A stretch of 64,000 nt of DNA from Paracentrotus lividus (Eukaryota; Echinodermata; Echinoidea; Camarodonta; Echinidae): the NCBI GenBank assembly GCA_940671915.1, contig CALNVZ010002974.1, positions 36,544,558-36,608,557 on the forward strand. Reading direction: 5' to 3'. Under the pieces are notes generated by a model. It worked only from the letters and a program-made list of their open reading frames with translations, made no database searches and was not told the origin of the DNA. This document shows, piece after piece, positions 21,918-31,845 of this stretch. Position numbers and translations under genes: made by a program. The stretch's first letter is position 1. Every line of letters starts with the position of its first letter.

Positions 21918-22091
21918 TCAGAATGAAGATATATGCCTTAGTGGTCTAGCGCCACCTCGTGTCAGGCAGGCGTGAGGCAGGGTATTGGGAGGGGCAGGGA
22001 AGTAGGAAAAATGTTTGATAGTCTATTATGGTTTCGGTCTAAGCATTGTTCTCGGGAACAAAAGCAAGGTAAGAGAGGGTCATGTGATTAT
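21918..22091. repeat. Right inverted terminal repeat of the DIRS-like element
   Basis: Reverse complement of 16336-16509. The unique right end 22092-22123 follows (CTCGTAAATAATAAAATTAG...). The element ends 40 bp before exon 11. Confidence 0.93.
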
Positions 22092-22163
22092 CTCGTAAAT
22101 AATAAAATTAGTGCTAATTTTACAAATTTTACAGAATTTTCTTTGTTTTTCTTGTACATGTAG

Positions 22164-22261
22164 GAGGATTTGGAGGGCATATTGGAGGACCAGGGCTTAT
22201 TTACATAGAGGGTGTTGAGCTAAGGCTACTGAGAATAGACAACAGGTGTAGGAAGCCTCAA
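22164..22261 (+). CDS. Exon 11: GGPG...VDN block of module 2
   Basis: Acceptor CATGTAG, donor GTAAGA, phase 1 in and 0 out. Reads GGFGGHIGGPGLIYIEG and LRLLRIDNRCRKPQ, the counterparts of GGAGTVFLYH and R-x-L-x-VDN. The polypyrimidine tract and acceptor lie in the 40 bp between the DIRS end and this exon. Confidence 0.88.
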
Positions 22262-22824
22262 GTAAGATACAAACTGTTAAATTTGATGTGATGTTGCGTA
22301 TGTGAACAATGGTCAAAATACAACAAGAGATGGGGGATTTGGCCCCAGTGCCACTTTAATAGCCTACAGAGTCCTCCTAGTAGCCTGAATAAAATCTTTG
22401 CAAATTGTACATTCAATCAATGACACCTTAGAACAACATTAGAAGAATAATTTTGGAGGTTGTTCCAGAGGTTGTTTATTATTGATAAAGCGGTCTCATA
22501 ATTTCCTTACTATTCTATCTAAAGGCTTTCATCTAAATTTTAAAGGAAATAAATTTTGTTATGGTCTTAGGTTTAAATGGAGCATGTGAAAAATCTCATA
22601 TACTTTCACCAAATCTGTAACATTGATTAACCCTATTGATAACATCGATGGCAATACAAGGAACTATTCATGTTCCAGATTTGAAGTTTGGAAAGTTTGA
22701 GGCATGCATGGAAGCATTATTTTGGATAGGCTGTGAGATTCAATGCATGGATAAAAGTTTTATCATCATCAATTATCAAGATGATCTTTATATATTTTGA
22801 GGGTATAATTTTTGATGTGCACAG

Positions 22825-22891
22825 GTGACCTTTCCTTTATCATCAATGGACAGTGCACCAGAGCAGAGCTATTACCAGTTCACACTCTCAG
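22825..22891 (+). CDS. Exon 12: 67-bp exon of module 2
   Basis: Acceptor GCACAG, donor GTGAGT, phase 0 in and 1 out. Encodes VTFPLSSMDSAPEQSYYQFT then LSG. It sits where RAWLLPxSGxH occurs in other modules but lacks that motif. Confidence 0.78.
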
Positions 22892-23477
22892 GTGAGTTTG
22901 AGTCTAAAGTCTATCCATTTTCTCTAAGACAGTTAACCCTATAATTCAATTAGAAATGGCTACATTTGCTGTCAAATGACTAAAGCTCAACACAAATTAT
23001 AGGAATACACAAAGAAAATGTTGCAGAGTCTCTTTTAATGTTTGCAAGTAATAATCTATATTTTTAAAATCTTCGTCAAATATGAAATTATTTTTAATTA
23101 TATCATTATATACAAAATATCAAAATAAGGCGGAAGCTTTTGGTAAAACCGAGGAAGTATAAAAAATGAACTCTTAACTACCTATCTAAGATTAACTCAA
23201 ACATCCATCAGATTCTAAAATCATGTGCGATTTGTTTATCAATGTTAGTACTAATCTTACTGCTTAGAGGCAATTTGCACTTTTGCGGTATATGACACAG
23301 TTATAAGTATTATTTTGCATTTATGTGTAATTTTTAAATTCATTATATGTAAATTATTTATTTCTTTTGCAAGATATTGATTGTTTTATTCAATCTGTGA
23401 TTAAATTTTGAATTGAAATGCATATAAGCTTAAATATAAAATTAAACCTTTTATCATTGCTACCAATTCTTTAAAAG

Positions 23478-23656
23478 GTGGGATAGCATTGATTGATGGC
23501 AGTAGAATAGAGCATGACTTCACATCAATCCGCATCAATGGAAGCGCACATCTTGCTTTCATGGGGAATGATACCATTGTCAATGTAGGCAATGTGTATG
23601 GAGATGATACTGGTCACATTCATGTTGGTCCAACACAGACGCTCAACATCACAGAT
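23478..23656 (+). CDS. Exon 13: INGSAHLA and GDDTGHIHVG blocks of module 2
   Basis: Acceptor AAAAG, donor GTGAGA, phase 1 in and 0 out. Reads GGIALIDGSRIEHDFTSIRI, NGSAHLAFMGND, VYGDDTGHIHVGPTQTLNIT. This is the ELQIYGNAHxAI then MIGDRTGxxHIGxNQxMDL pair of the standard module. Two sequons (N-D-T, N-I-T). Confidence 0.9.
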
Positions 23657-24034
23657 GTGAGATAACTTATTGTTTGATGATAATTATATCAACATGGTTC
23701 TAAAAAGTATGATAATAATAACAGGCATTGATATGGTGTCATCTACCTAGAATTTATTTTCTGAAAGTGCACAAGGAAAGATATAAGTCAATCAACTTAA
23801 AATTGAAACACTCTCAGGATGTTGCTAATGTCAAATTTTGGACAAAATAGATATTACTATTGCTGAGAAAACCCTTTCCACACAAACAACTCCTTGTGAA
23901 ATATTATTATTTGTCTTGGAAAAACTCTTAGCCATCCATCCCAAATGTTCATATTTTTTTTTTACGAATGAGAATGTTTAAACATTAATTATTAGATATA
24001 ATTTCTCAACATTCCTTCATAATTTTCTTTTTAG

Positions 24035-24257
24035 ATGTATGCCCATAAGCATCATAAAATAAACTGGGCTCCTATTATCTATGAGAATGCTACACTAATC
24101 TTACCAGAGGCGACAGTCGAAGTACGGCAACCATTTGACTGGAACACCAACCCTGTGAAAAGCCCATATGCCTGCCCTGCAAACCATCGTAGAGAGTCTG
24201 GGTTAACAATCTGGGGTAATCTGAATGGTGTAAAGGCTCATCTATTGGTTGGCACAG
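24035..24257 (+). CDS. Exon 14 of module 2
   Basis: Acceptor TTTTAG, donor GTAAAT, phase 0 in and 1 out. Reads HHKINWAPIIYENATLILPE, FDWNTNPVKSPYACPANHRR and SGLTIWGNLNGVKAHLLVG. PIIYENATLILP occupies the place of VYxGGxLGLA. The ATG at its first codon is internal, since the frame continues from exon 13. Confidence 0.88.
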
Positions 24258-24339
24258 GTAAATCAAATTGCAGTTTTTTTTAAACAAGATCTTGATAGTA
24301 CATGTATTTGGCATACTGGCTCCACTCCCCCTCCCCCCT

Positions 24340-24600
24340 CAAAAAAAACAAACAACAACAACAACAACAACAAACAAACAAAAACAAAACAAAACAAAAC
24401 AAAACAAAACAAAATAAAACAAAACAAAACAAAACAAAACAAAACAAAACAAAACAAAACAAAACAAAACAAAGCAAAACAAGACGAGACGAGACGAGAA
24501 GAAACTAAACGAAACGAAACGAAATGAAATAAAAACAAACAAAAACAAATAAGAAATAAGAAATAAGAAATAAGTAAATAAATAATAAATAAATAAATGA
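24340..24600. repeat. (AAAAC)n microsatellite with diverged tail
   Basis: A run of AAAAC pentamers spans about 24378-24480 and grades into GACGA, GAAAC and AAATAAG variants up to 24600. Long open frames on both strands here are artefacts of the low-complexity repeat. Confidence 0.95.
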
Positions 24601-24964
24601 AATAATCACATTTTGGTTTAATGTATTTTCTGAAACTTGAGATTGCAAGCAGCTTTCCAATAAAATCAAATACTCTATACCATAACCAAGTTATATATCA
24701 CATTAGAACAGAAACTAGATGATACATATATCCTATGCAGAGAGACCTGCCTTTTCCACATTAAATCTGTTGTACGTTTTGCAACTTGTTAGTGGATTTG
24801 AGCTGTCGGATGACTTTCTGAATCATGATTAGTAGACAACAAAAAATTAATTTGAACAAAGAGTGAAACTGACTAGAAATATATCTGAAAAAAATAAACA
24901 AAGAGTTCAAGTTGATTTCTATTCTTCGAGTTTATGCCAGGTTCTATAGCTTTTTATCACTCGA

Positions 24965-25345
24965 GCGTTGAAAGCTAAGGGATTCTCTAGGAAAGATATC
25001 GACATAAGGGCTTGCCATAGCTCAGTCTGTAGAGCACCTGGCTAGCAATCAGGAGGTCTCAGTTTCGGATTTGATGGAATCCCATTTTCTTTGCTCATTT
25101 TTTCATTTAAAAAAATTCAGAAGACATTTAATATCAACAAAAGATATATACAATCATGTTGAAAGCGAAGGGATTCTCTAGGAAAGATATCGACATAAGG
25201 GCTTGCCATAGCTCAGTCTGAAGAGCACCTGCCTAGCAATCAGGAGGTCTCAGTTTCGGATTTGATGGAATCCCATTTTCTTTGCTCATTTTTTCATTAA
25301 AAAAAATTCAGAAGACATTTAATATCAACAAAGATATATAAAATC
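24965..25345 (+). repeat. Two tandem copies of a 191-bp tRNA-like repeat
   Basis: CTTGCCATAG begins at 25011 and 25202, 191 bp apart. Each unit contains CATAGCTCAGTCTGTAGAGC (a D-arm/A-box like string), an anticodon-arm-like CCTGGCTAGCAATCAGG, and a degenerate T-arm. The B box is poor (TTTCGGATTTGATGG), so these are tRNA-derived repeat heads, possibly a SINE, and not functional tRNA genes. Confidence 0.65.
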
Positions 25346-25547
25346 ATGTCAGTAAATCATAACATCTTTTCATGACAAATGTGATTCAACTTACATTTTA
25401 CATGATTGTCCGTCGTATTGTGGTATATATTATCCTGATTACCCAAATTATAATTGTAATCATGGTATCATGTCTGCTTTATATTTGACATTTATGACTT
25501 TGAATTTTGATTCTTCTGACCAAACAATTATTTTCTTTGTGTTCTAG

Positions 25548-25675
25548 GTTGCCTACTGCGCATGGCCCAGGCCAGCAGCCATTACTTAGAATTTGCTGCC
25601 CTTACCATCCAAGATGGAGGTCATATGAAGGTAGACAGTCTCTACAATGTGACTCAGGATGCATGGCACATTAAG
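25548..25675 (+). CDS. Exon 15 of module 2
   Basis: Acceptor TTCTAG, donor GTACAT, phase 1 in and 0 out. Reads GCLLRMAQASSHYLEFAALT, IQDGGHMKVDSLYNVTQ and DAWHIK. HYLEFAALTIQDGGHM matches HYxFxTVxVQDxGxL in modules 4-6. Confidence 0.9.
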
Positions 25676-25826
25676 GTACATGTTACACCATTACCAATAA
25701 AGGAGCTTCCAAAAAGAAAAGCTTTTCTTTAAAAAATGAGAAATAATATTCACTCATTGATTAAAATCTATCTGGAATAAGTTGAAAAGTCAAAATGAAG
25801 GGAATCTGGTATGTAAGATTCTTCTA

Positions 25827-28800
25827 TCCTGGACCCTTTTTTTTTTTTTACACCACTGTTCTGCCATTTATTCAAAATAAGCCAACGAAACTGCTCGCGA
25901 GCGAGTCTAGTCCACGCACGCAGCGAATCTTGGAAATCTGAGTGGCTTTGCGCTAGTCTGCAAACACAAACTATATTTTGATAGCCGAACTCATTACCTG
26001 CCCAAAGCCTCGGATTATGCAAATGTCAAGTCTCTGAGGATGTCAGATCAGTAAAAATATGGAGGTAGAAATAAGCACAGAATACACGAGTATCTATAGT
26101 ACAGTGCAGTCTCGCTTCCATAAATACAAATGTGCATAAATACTAAGTGAGGGTTTGGACTTGCAGTCTAATTAGAAAAACTGGACTTTGGACTTGCAGA
26201 CTGCGTGAATCTCCTGTCGCATCGGTCTTTTGTCAGCAACACTCTCTCTAGCTCTCTCTCTCTTCGCCTTCTCTATCTTATCTTCTCATTACCTTGTATT
26301 TCTTCACTATCATTGCACCCCACCCCCTTCTCTCTCTCCACTCAATTATAATAGTTATTCATGTTGTTTGACGTGTGTATTTCTTCGAAACCTGTTCATC
26401 ATTTGTTTAAATCATATTTCAATTGTATTTCTTTCTCTTTGGAAGTTATGATACTCAAAGTTTTGATAATGTGAAGTCGAACATGCAAGCAGCTCGATCT
26501 CCCCTGTGATGTGTATGCAAATTCGATTAAAAAAAAAATTATTATTTTTTTTAATGGTTCTTGATAAATGAATGGGTCAATTTGATAGAGGCATGTATGA
26601 ACATAATTATGTTTGATGATTATATCGACCGCACAGATGAATTGATAAATAATTATTCTTCTGAAAAAGGACACTTTATTGAATTTAGATTACATAACAC
26701 AGAGGAGAGCACCTCGCAAGTTAAGTCACAGAATCAAAATTTTAAATATTCATAACTTCGTTATTCTTTTTGTCGATTTTCTTCAAGCCTTCACTGATGT
26801 TTTTCGTTTATTCTTTCCGCATTTCTGAAACCAATTTAAACCCAGTGTGAATTAATTTAATATTATACACCTAAAGCAGTGAATGCAATGATGTTGCGTG
26901 TAGGCCTATAGGCCTATCCCTTTTTCATTATACTTTTATTTAGACAAGGAGGTGAATTTCTATTCACATAATGCAGAGAGGGTTTTCATGATATTTTAGA
27001 CCCATACACTGGTCCTCATAAAGGAGGAAGGGGGTAAAAACTACCTCAGACAAATTCCAAACCCCTTCCCCCAAAATTAATGTTAACTAACCAATGTTCG
27101 AACGCCCCCTTGATGGCCATATTTGGGGCCCTTTTTTCTTTTTTGATTATACCTGGGAGCGGAGGCCCCCTCTATCTAGCCCACAACCCATCAAGGCCTA
27201 CGTTGCAAAGTTGTAAACTTTCTTTAAGTAAGATATCAGTTTTTGGACAAAGGATTATTGACCAAGCAAATTATTGATTAAAAGTGTGATTGGTGTAAAA
27301 CTGAAAATATTATACACCACGGGCCATTCAATGAATGTCCTTCTTGTTTTTGACTTATGTGACCCGCCTCTGAAAATATTCACTTCTTTTCATGACACTG
27401 TATGAAGGTACAAATGTAGATGAAAATAACGGATGAGATTTGACAACTCGGCAAGTCCAAAAGTTGACTTTTTTTTTTAATGGATATTTTGTGGATTATT
27501 TCTCAGTAATGTTTATCCAGAGGCCAGTAAATGATGTGGGAATGTTTTGCTGAACTTTAAGAACACAGATGCCAATTACATGTAGTGTTATCATGGGGGC
27601 AAAAAAAATTGTCTTCTCTCCTTCAAGGTGTCACTGAACAATGAGCACATTCTACCATACCCTTTTGCAATGCGGGCCACTGCATTTCATGGGATCGGCT
27701 AAATAGAGCACATTATTTATTTTATTTTTTTTTCATTAAGAATGAAAAATCTGTCTCGCAAAATAATGTTTTTTCGGGCGAGATTTTTTAAGATTACATG
27801 GCAAAAAAAAAAATGGTTTTTGTCATTTTACGCACCATTTTTGCCACATGAGGGCGCTGCTGGCTCAAAAATAAGTACAAATATGCCAGTTTAAACAATG
27901 CCCCATCTTTGGTACAAACTCCGTAACAAATCGGGAAGGTTTGATAAAGTTTGATACGGTTTTGACAAAGTAATGACGATTTTAACTTGTTTGTTGCAAT
28001 CATGATTCTAACAGAGGCCAATTTCTTAAATTATGCGCACTTTCCATGCCATTCAAATATGGCAACTTCAAAGTCCCGTAGCAAAAAATCAAGCACATGA
28101 ACCTATATTATTTTTTGCATTTTTGGCATACATAGATACCGAAGTAACTCCGTGCAAAATTTGGTGAAAATGACATGGACTTCGTTTCAACTATGCAACG
28201 TCCGAAACCGTGCGAAGTCCATGTTATTTTCACCAGATTTTGCACAAATTTACTTTGGTAAAAAAAGCGCACTCATGTGGAAAAATGGTGCGTAAAATGG
28301 CAAAAACCATAATAGAGGCTTGGAATCTATAAGGAAATAAAAAATTATAGTTTAAGGTGCACTTTTTTTAAAAAACCATGACAGTCTAATCAAATTTTGC
28401 AAAGTTGTAGAGGGATTCATCATAAATATGTAGAAATTAAAAATAAAAAAAAAGGGGGGGGTCCATGTGCTCGTTTTTGAACTATCAGCGCCCGAATACT
28501 CGCAAATCGGCATGAAAAGTCACAAAAACGCGCTGAAAACGTCCAAAAAGCGTGATTTTCCACTCTAAATTACACTTGATTCCAAATTATGCTCCCAAAC
28601 ATTCAAAATCCATGTCATTGTCATGAAAATTTGCAAAGTTGTAGAGGAATACATACTCAATGGGTAGAAACATTTTAAAAAGGTGGACCATGTGCTCGTT
28701 TTAAGCTATCGAATAGTTGCGAATTGGCTTGAAAACCACAAAACGCGCTGATAACGTCAAACAAGTCTGAGAATCCAACCTATATTATACACTTGATTCA

Positions 28801-29433
28801 AAATCATGCTCTCGAACATTCAAAATCCATGTCAATTTCATTTTGCCAAGTTGTAAAGGAATAAAAAGAGTATGAACAATGGGGGTCCAAGTTGTTTTCA
28901 AAATATCGGAGCTGTAATAGAGGCGAGATGACTTGAAAACCACCGAAACGTGGCAAAAATACTCAAAAATGTGAAAAACTATATCTAATTTTCGACTTAT
29001 TCAAAATCCTGCTCCCACTACCTTTACAATTAATTTCATATATCACAATCTCTAGAATAACACAAACATGCACCAACATAAATGCTGTACATATCTCTGC
29101 AGGTAGGTAAATAATGAACAAAAAGAAGGAATAAATAATGTTATAAAGTTCATTTCTTGTTACTTCTCTCTAATAATAATCCTCCATATAAATCACACTT
29201 GGAATACAGCAATTTATCAATACGTGTGATATGATATGTATCTTGTTTACTATTTGCTCTGTGTGCTGGTGTAGCTCATGGTGTAGCTAGAACCTATAAG
29301 TACGTACATGTATGCAGAGGAGCTCTCGCGCGAAATAATTTGAAGTAGATTAGACTCGCTCGCGAGCAGTTTCGTTGGGATATTTTGAATAAATGGCAGA
29401 ACAGTGGTGTAAAAAAAAAATACGCATCCTGGA
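25827..29433. mobile_element. Candidate 3.6-kb element bounded by 84-bp inverted repeats
   Basis: TCCTGGAC...GCGAGTCTAG at 25827-25910 is the near reverse complement of 29350-29433. Both contain CTCGCGAGC, TTTATTCAAAATA, a poly-T/A run and CACCACTGTTCTGCC. They could be terminal repeats of a nonautonomous element or two inverted copies of one short repeat. No target duplication is clear. Confidence 0.45.
27811..28310. repeat. Long imperfect palindrome
   Basis: 27811-27856 (ATGGTTTTTGTCATTTTACG...) pairs with 28262-28310. 28139-28184 (GAAGTAACTCCGTGCAAAAT...) pairs with 28213-28260. The left arm carries an extra stretch of roughly 240-280 bp lacking on the right, so the right arm has a deletion or the left an insertion. 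Confidence 0.7.
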
Positions 29434-29785
29434 CTTGAAATGAATGGAGTTGGGGTCATGAGGTCAGATGTCAAATATCACTGGGTCATTTCATGTATTG
29501 AACATATTGGAGTCATATTTGAATTAATTCAGTGTTATCTGTAGATTCTAATTTGTCTGTCCATTACAGTAACTCATCAATGTTTCACATGTCACTTGTA
29601 TTCTTAGTTTTGACTCCAGCTAGGTTGTGAAGTCACGAAGAAAGTTCATGTTGTCAAGAGTTTACATTGAGTCATGCTTTAAACTTAATCCATGGAATTT
29701 AGAATAGGACACATGCCATATTACGTGATTTACTCCTTCATAAATTTGTACTTACATCTGTACATTTCCTTTACGCATGTTACAG

Positions 29786-30017
29786 GTATGGCCTTATGAA
29801 GGTGACTGCCATATGTGCCAGACAGGAACTCTCACAATAGAAGGTGGAGGCATTTTGACTGCCAGAGCATTGAACTTTTACAGCTACTCTCTGGTAGTGG
29901 ATTCAGCAGGTTCTCTGACAGCCAACGGACTAGGATTGATAACTGGTCCTGGTTACCGTGGTGACGTCAACAGTGGGGCGGGGCATGGAGGGATTGGTGG
30001 CAGAGGAAATGAACAAG
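29786..30017 (+). CDS. Exon 16: end of module 2 and start of module 3
   Basis: Acceptor TTACAG, donor GTCAGT, phase 0 in and 1 out. Reads VWPYEGDCHMCQTGTLTIEG, GGILTARALNFYSYSLVVDS, AGSLTANGLGLITGPGYRG and GAGHGGIGGRGNEQ. LTIEGGGxxxA...VVDxAGxLxANGxG is the closing block of a module, and AGHGGIGGRG opens the next. Two Cys are separated by two residues. Confidence 0.9.
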
Positions 30018-30772
30018 GTCAGTTTTATCAAGGTTTTTTTTTTACCATTGGTTTGGCATCGATGTAAAAGAGATGATCACATTCCTGACCTACTGGTTCA
30101 AAATCATCAACAGGTTGCCAGAATTCTTTGTTTTTTCTTAAACTACATATATTTAAAATGATATCAAAGGCTTGAAATTTACGAAAGTATAACCAAGTTA
30201 AAAATCATGTTAGAGCTATATCAATGATATCCTATGCAGGAAAATTCTCTTGCCATTAGCTGTGTTGGTCTTTACACATGGTTATGAGCGGTCGGGTCAT
30301 ATTTTATGATAATTTTTATTTACTCTGAAAATGTTTTATGTGGGTTCAAATGAAACCTATTCTGCTATTTAAAAACAATATAAGAGAGGCCAAGAGAATG
30401 AAAAGTTTACTTATATTGTTCTGTTTCCTTTTATTAATAGATAGTATTATGAGATTCAGTCGAAGACCTGAATACAAACCAAAATCCACACCTTGGCAAA
30501 ATTGAGTTAATCATGAGAGGTTGTTGCTCATACATTAGCTCAACTTGTGTGTATAATTTACAGTACTTAATTCTGCTCCACAATGTCTGAAATGAATGAA
30601 AAAAAAATTCCCAAATCCCCCCAAAATTGGCTTCATAGGAAAATACTCAGCCTCGTGGGAAGACCCCAGCTACACACAAAAAGCATTCAGTTTTTCATGA
30701 TTCACCCGAAATGAACTGTCGTGGACTTGGGTTGTTTTAATATATTCATATATTCAATTTATATTTATGCAG

Positions 30773-30853
30773 ATGCTAATGTTGTCAACACATATGGATC
30801 AGTGAGAGAACCTACAGACTTTGGCAGTGGAACAGGAGGCAGTAATAGAGCAG
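30773..30853 (+). CDS. Exon 17: linker of module 3
   Basis: Acceptor ATGCAG, donor GTAATT, symmetric phase 1. Reads DANVVNTYGSVREPTDFGSG then TGGSNRAG, the YGxLYEPxxFGSxGG linker of the module family. Confidence 0.87.
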
Positions 30854-31135
30854 GTAATTGAAAGACACCAATCACCTTGAAAGTTTACAGAATTGTATAA
30901 TACTAGCAGCAGTGCCCGTAGCAGCACAGGGGGGAGGCACATGATTTTATTTTATATGGTTTGTTACATTATAGAAATTTGATTCTGACGTTAAAAAAAA
31001 ACAACAAACAAACAAAAACAAACGTTGAAATGTTATCATAATAATAAACATATTTCGATATCATGTCAACAATCCACCATAGATGTTATTACCTTTCCTT
31101 TCTCCCTCTATTGTTCCCCTATAATTTCTCCTAAT

Positions 31136-31170
<35 letters not shown>

Positions 31171-31379
31171 GCATTCAGGCTCTAAGAAAAGAAGGTCACG
31201 TATCAGACATATAGGGGTGTTAATTATTTTTTCCCCCTATTTTATTTATTATTTTTTATTTGCTTTTCGACCAATTTGGTGTCCCTTCAGGTCAGTTTAG
31301 CGCCCCGCTAAGGTAAATTTGGTGTCCCCTTAAGCCCCCCCACCCAAAATATGCGCATGTTACTTATAGTTCCACTTCT

Positions 31380-31845
31380 GTTTTTCTTCTTTCCTTTCCG
31401 TATTTTCCCCCTATAATATTTTTGTTATCTTATATCAGTTTAATTGGAGACATTCCTTTTCAGAAACTTATAATAATTAGATATGAATGCTTTATCAAAA
31501 CATTATCCTTCAAGTGTGCCCATCAACCCAAATATCAAAATACCCCGCCCCCCTCCCCCCCAAAAAAAAACCAATCCAGTTAGACTGAGAGGTAAGTTAG
31601 ATAAGAGTATATATTACAATGTGCATGATATCTGCATGGATTAATCGTGTAAGTGACATGTAAGCTCTTTAATTGCTTCGAATTACGTTTTTGCTCTCTT
31701 GTTCTGGTCCATTTTGGCAGACAAAAATTTTCCCCTTAGTTTATTTGCTTTTCCCGTATAACGTAATATATATTCAATTTGAACTATCATAATTTTAGTG
31801 GTTTGGTTTAGTCTTTCTATTTCCCGGCTGTCCTATACTCCCTTA
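31380..31845 (+). repeat. Intronic segment duplicated at 35440-35800
   Basis: Shared landmarks in the same order are TTCTTTCCTTTCCG, TTATATC(A/G)GTTTAATTG, CATTCCTTTTCAG, GTTAGACTGAGAGGTA and ATAATTTTAGTGGTTTG. The second copy is shorter and diverged. The spacing of about 4 kb suggests an old local duplication or two copies of one dispersed repeat. Confidence 0.6.

Larger units (their letters stand above)
16324..22123 (+). mobile_element. DIRS-like tyrosine-recombinase retrotransposon, degraded, reverse transcriptase missing
   Basis: Inverted terminal repeats of 174 bp (16336-16509 and 21918-22091), an internal complementary region at 21767-21862, an RNase H with TDN and INRQGGT motifs, and a phage-integrase-type recombinase after it are the hallmarks of DIRS elements. 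Gag-like Pro/Gly/Tyr-rich repeats precede RNase H directly, with no reverse transcriptase in the assembled sequence. Frames are broken many times. The GC content is far higher than that of its surroundings. The element sits in intron 10, in the host gene's orientation. Confidence 0.9.
22262..24034. other. Introns 11-13, no element recognised
   Basis: The noncoding parts between exons 11 and 14 (22262-22824, 22892-23477, 23657-24034) are AT-rich and carry no repeat, RNA gene or ORF that I can support. Confidence 0.5.
25676..29785. other. Intron 15 (4.1 kb) with nested inverted repeats
   Basis: Holds an 84-bp inverted pair (25827-25910 and 29350-29433), a long imperfect palindrome at 27811-28310, and degenerate tandem repeats of 210-235 bp at 28390-29000 (anchor TTGCAAAGTTGTAGAGG). 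No ORF of interest is present. Confidence 0.6.

Noticed and set aside
24263..24548. Phe/Leu/Cys-rich minus-strand frames
   Set aside because: Translation of the (AAAAC)n microsatellite.
25011..25085. Functional tRNA gene
   Set aside because: The D-arm is good but the T-arm and B box are degenerate, and the unit is tandemly repeated, so it is a repeat.
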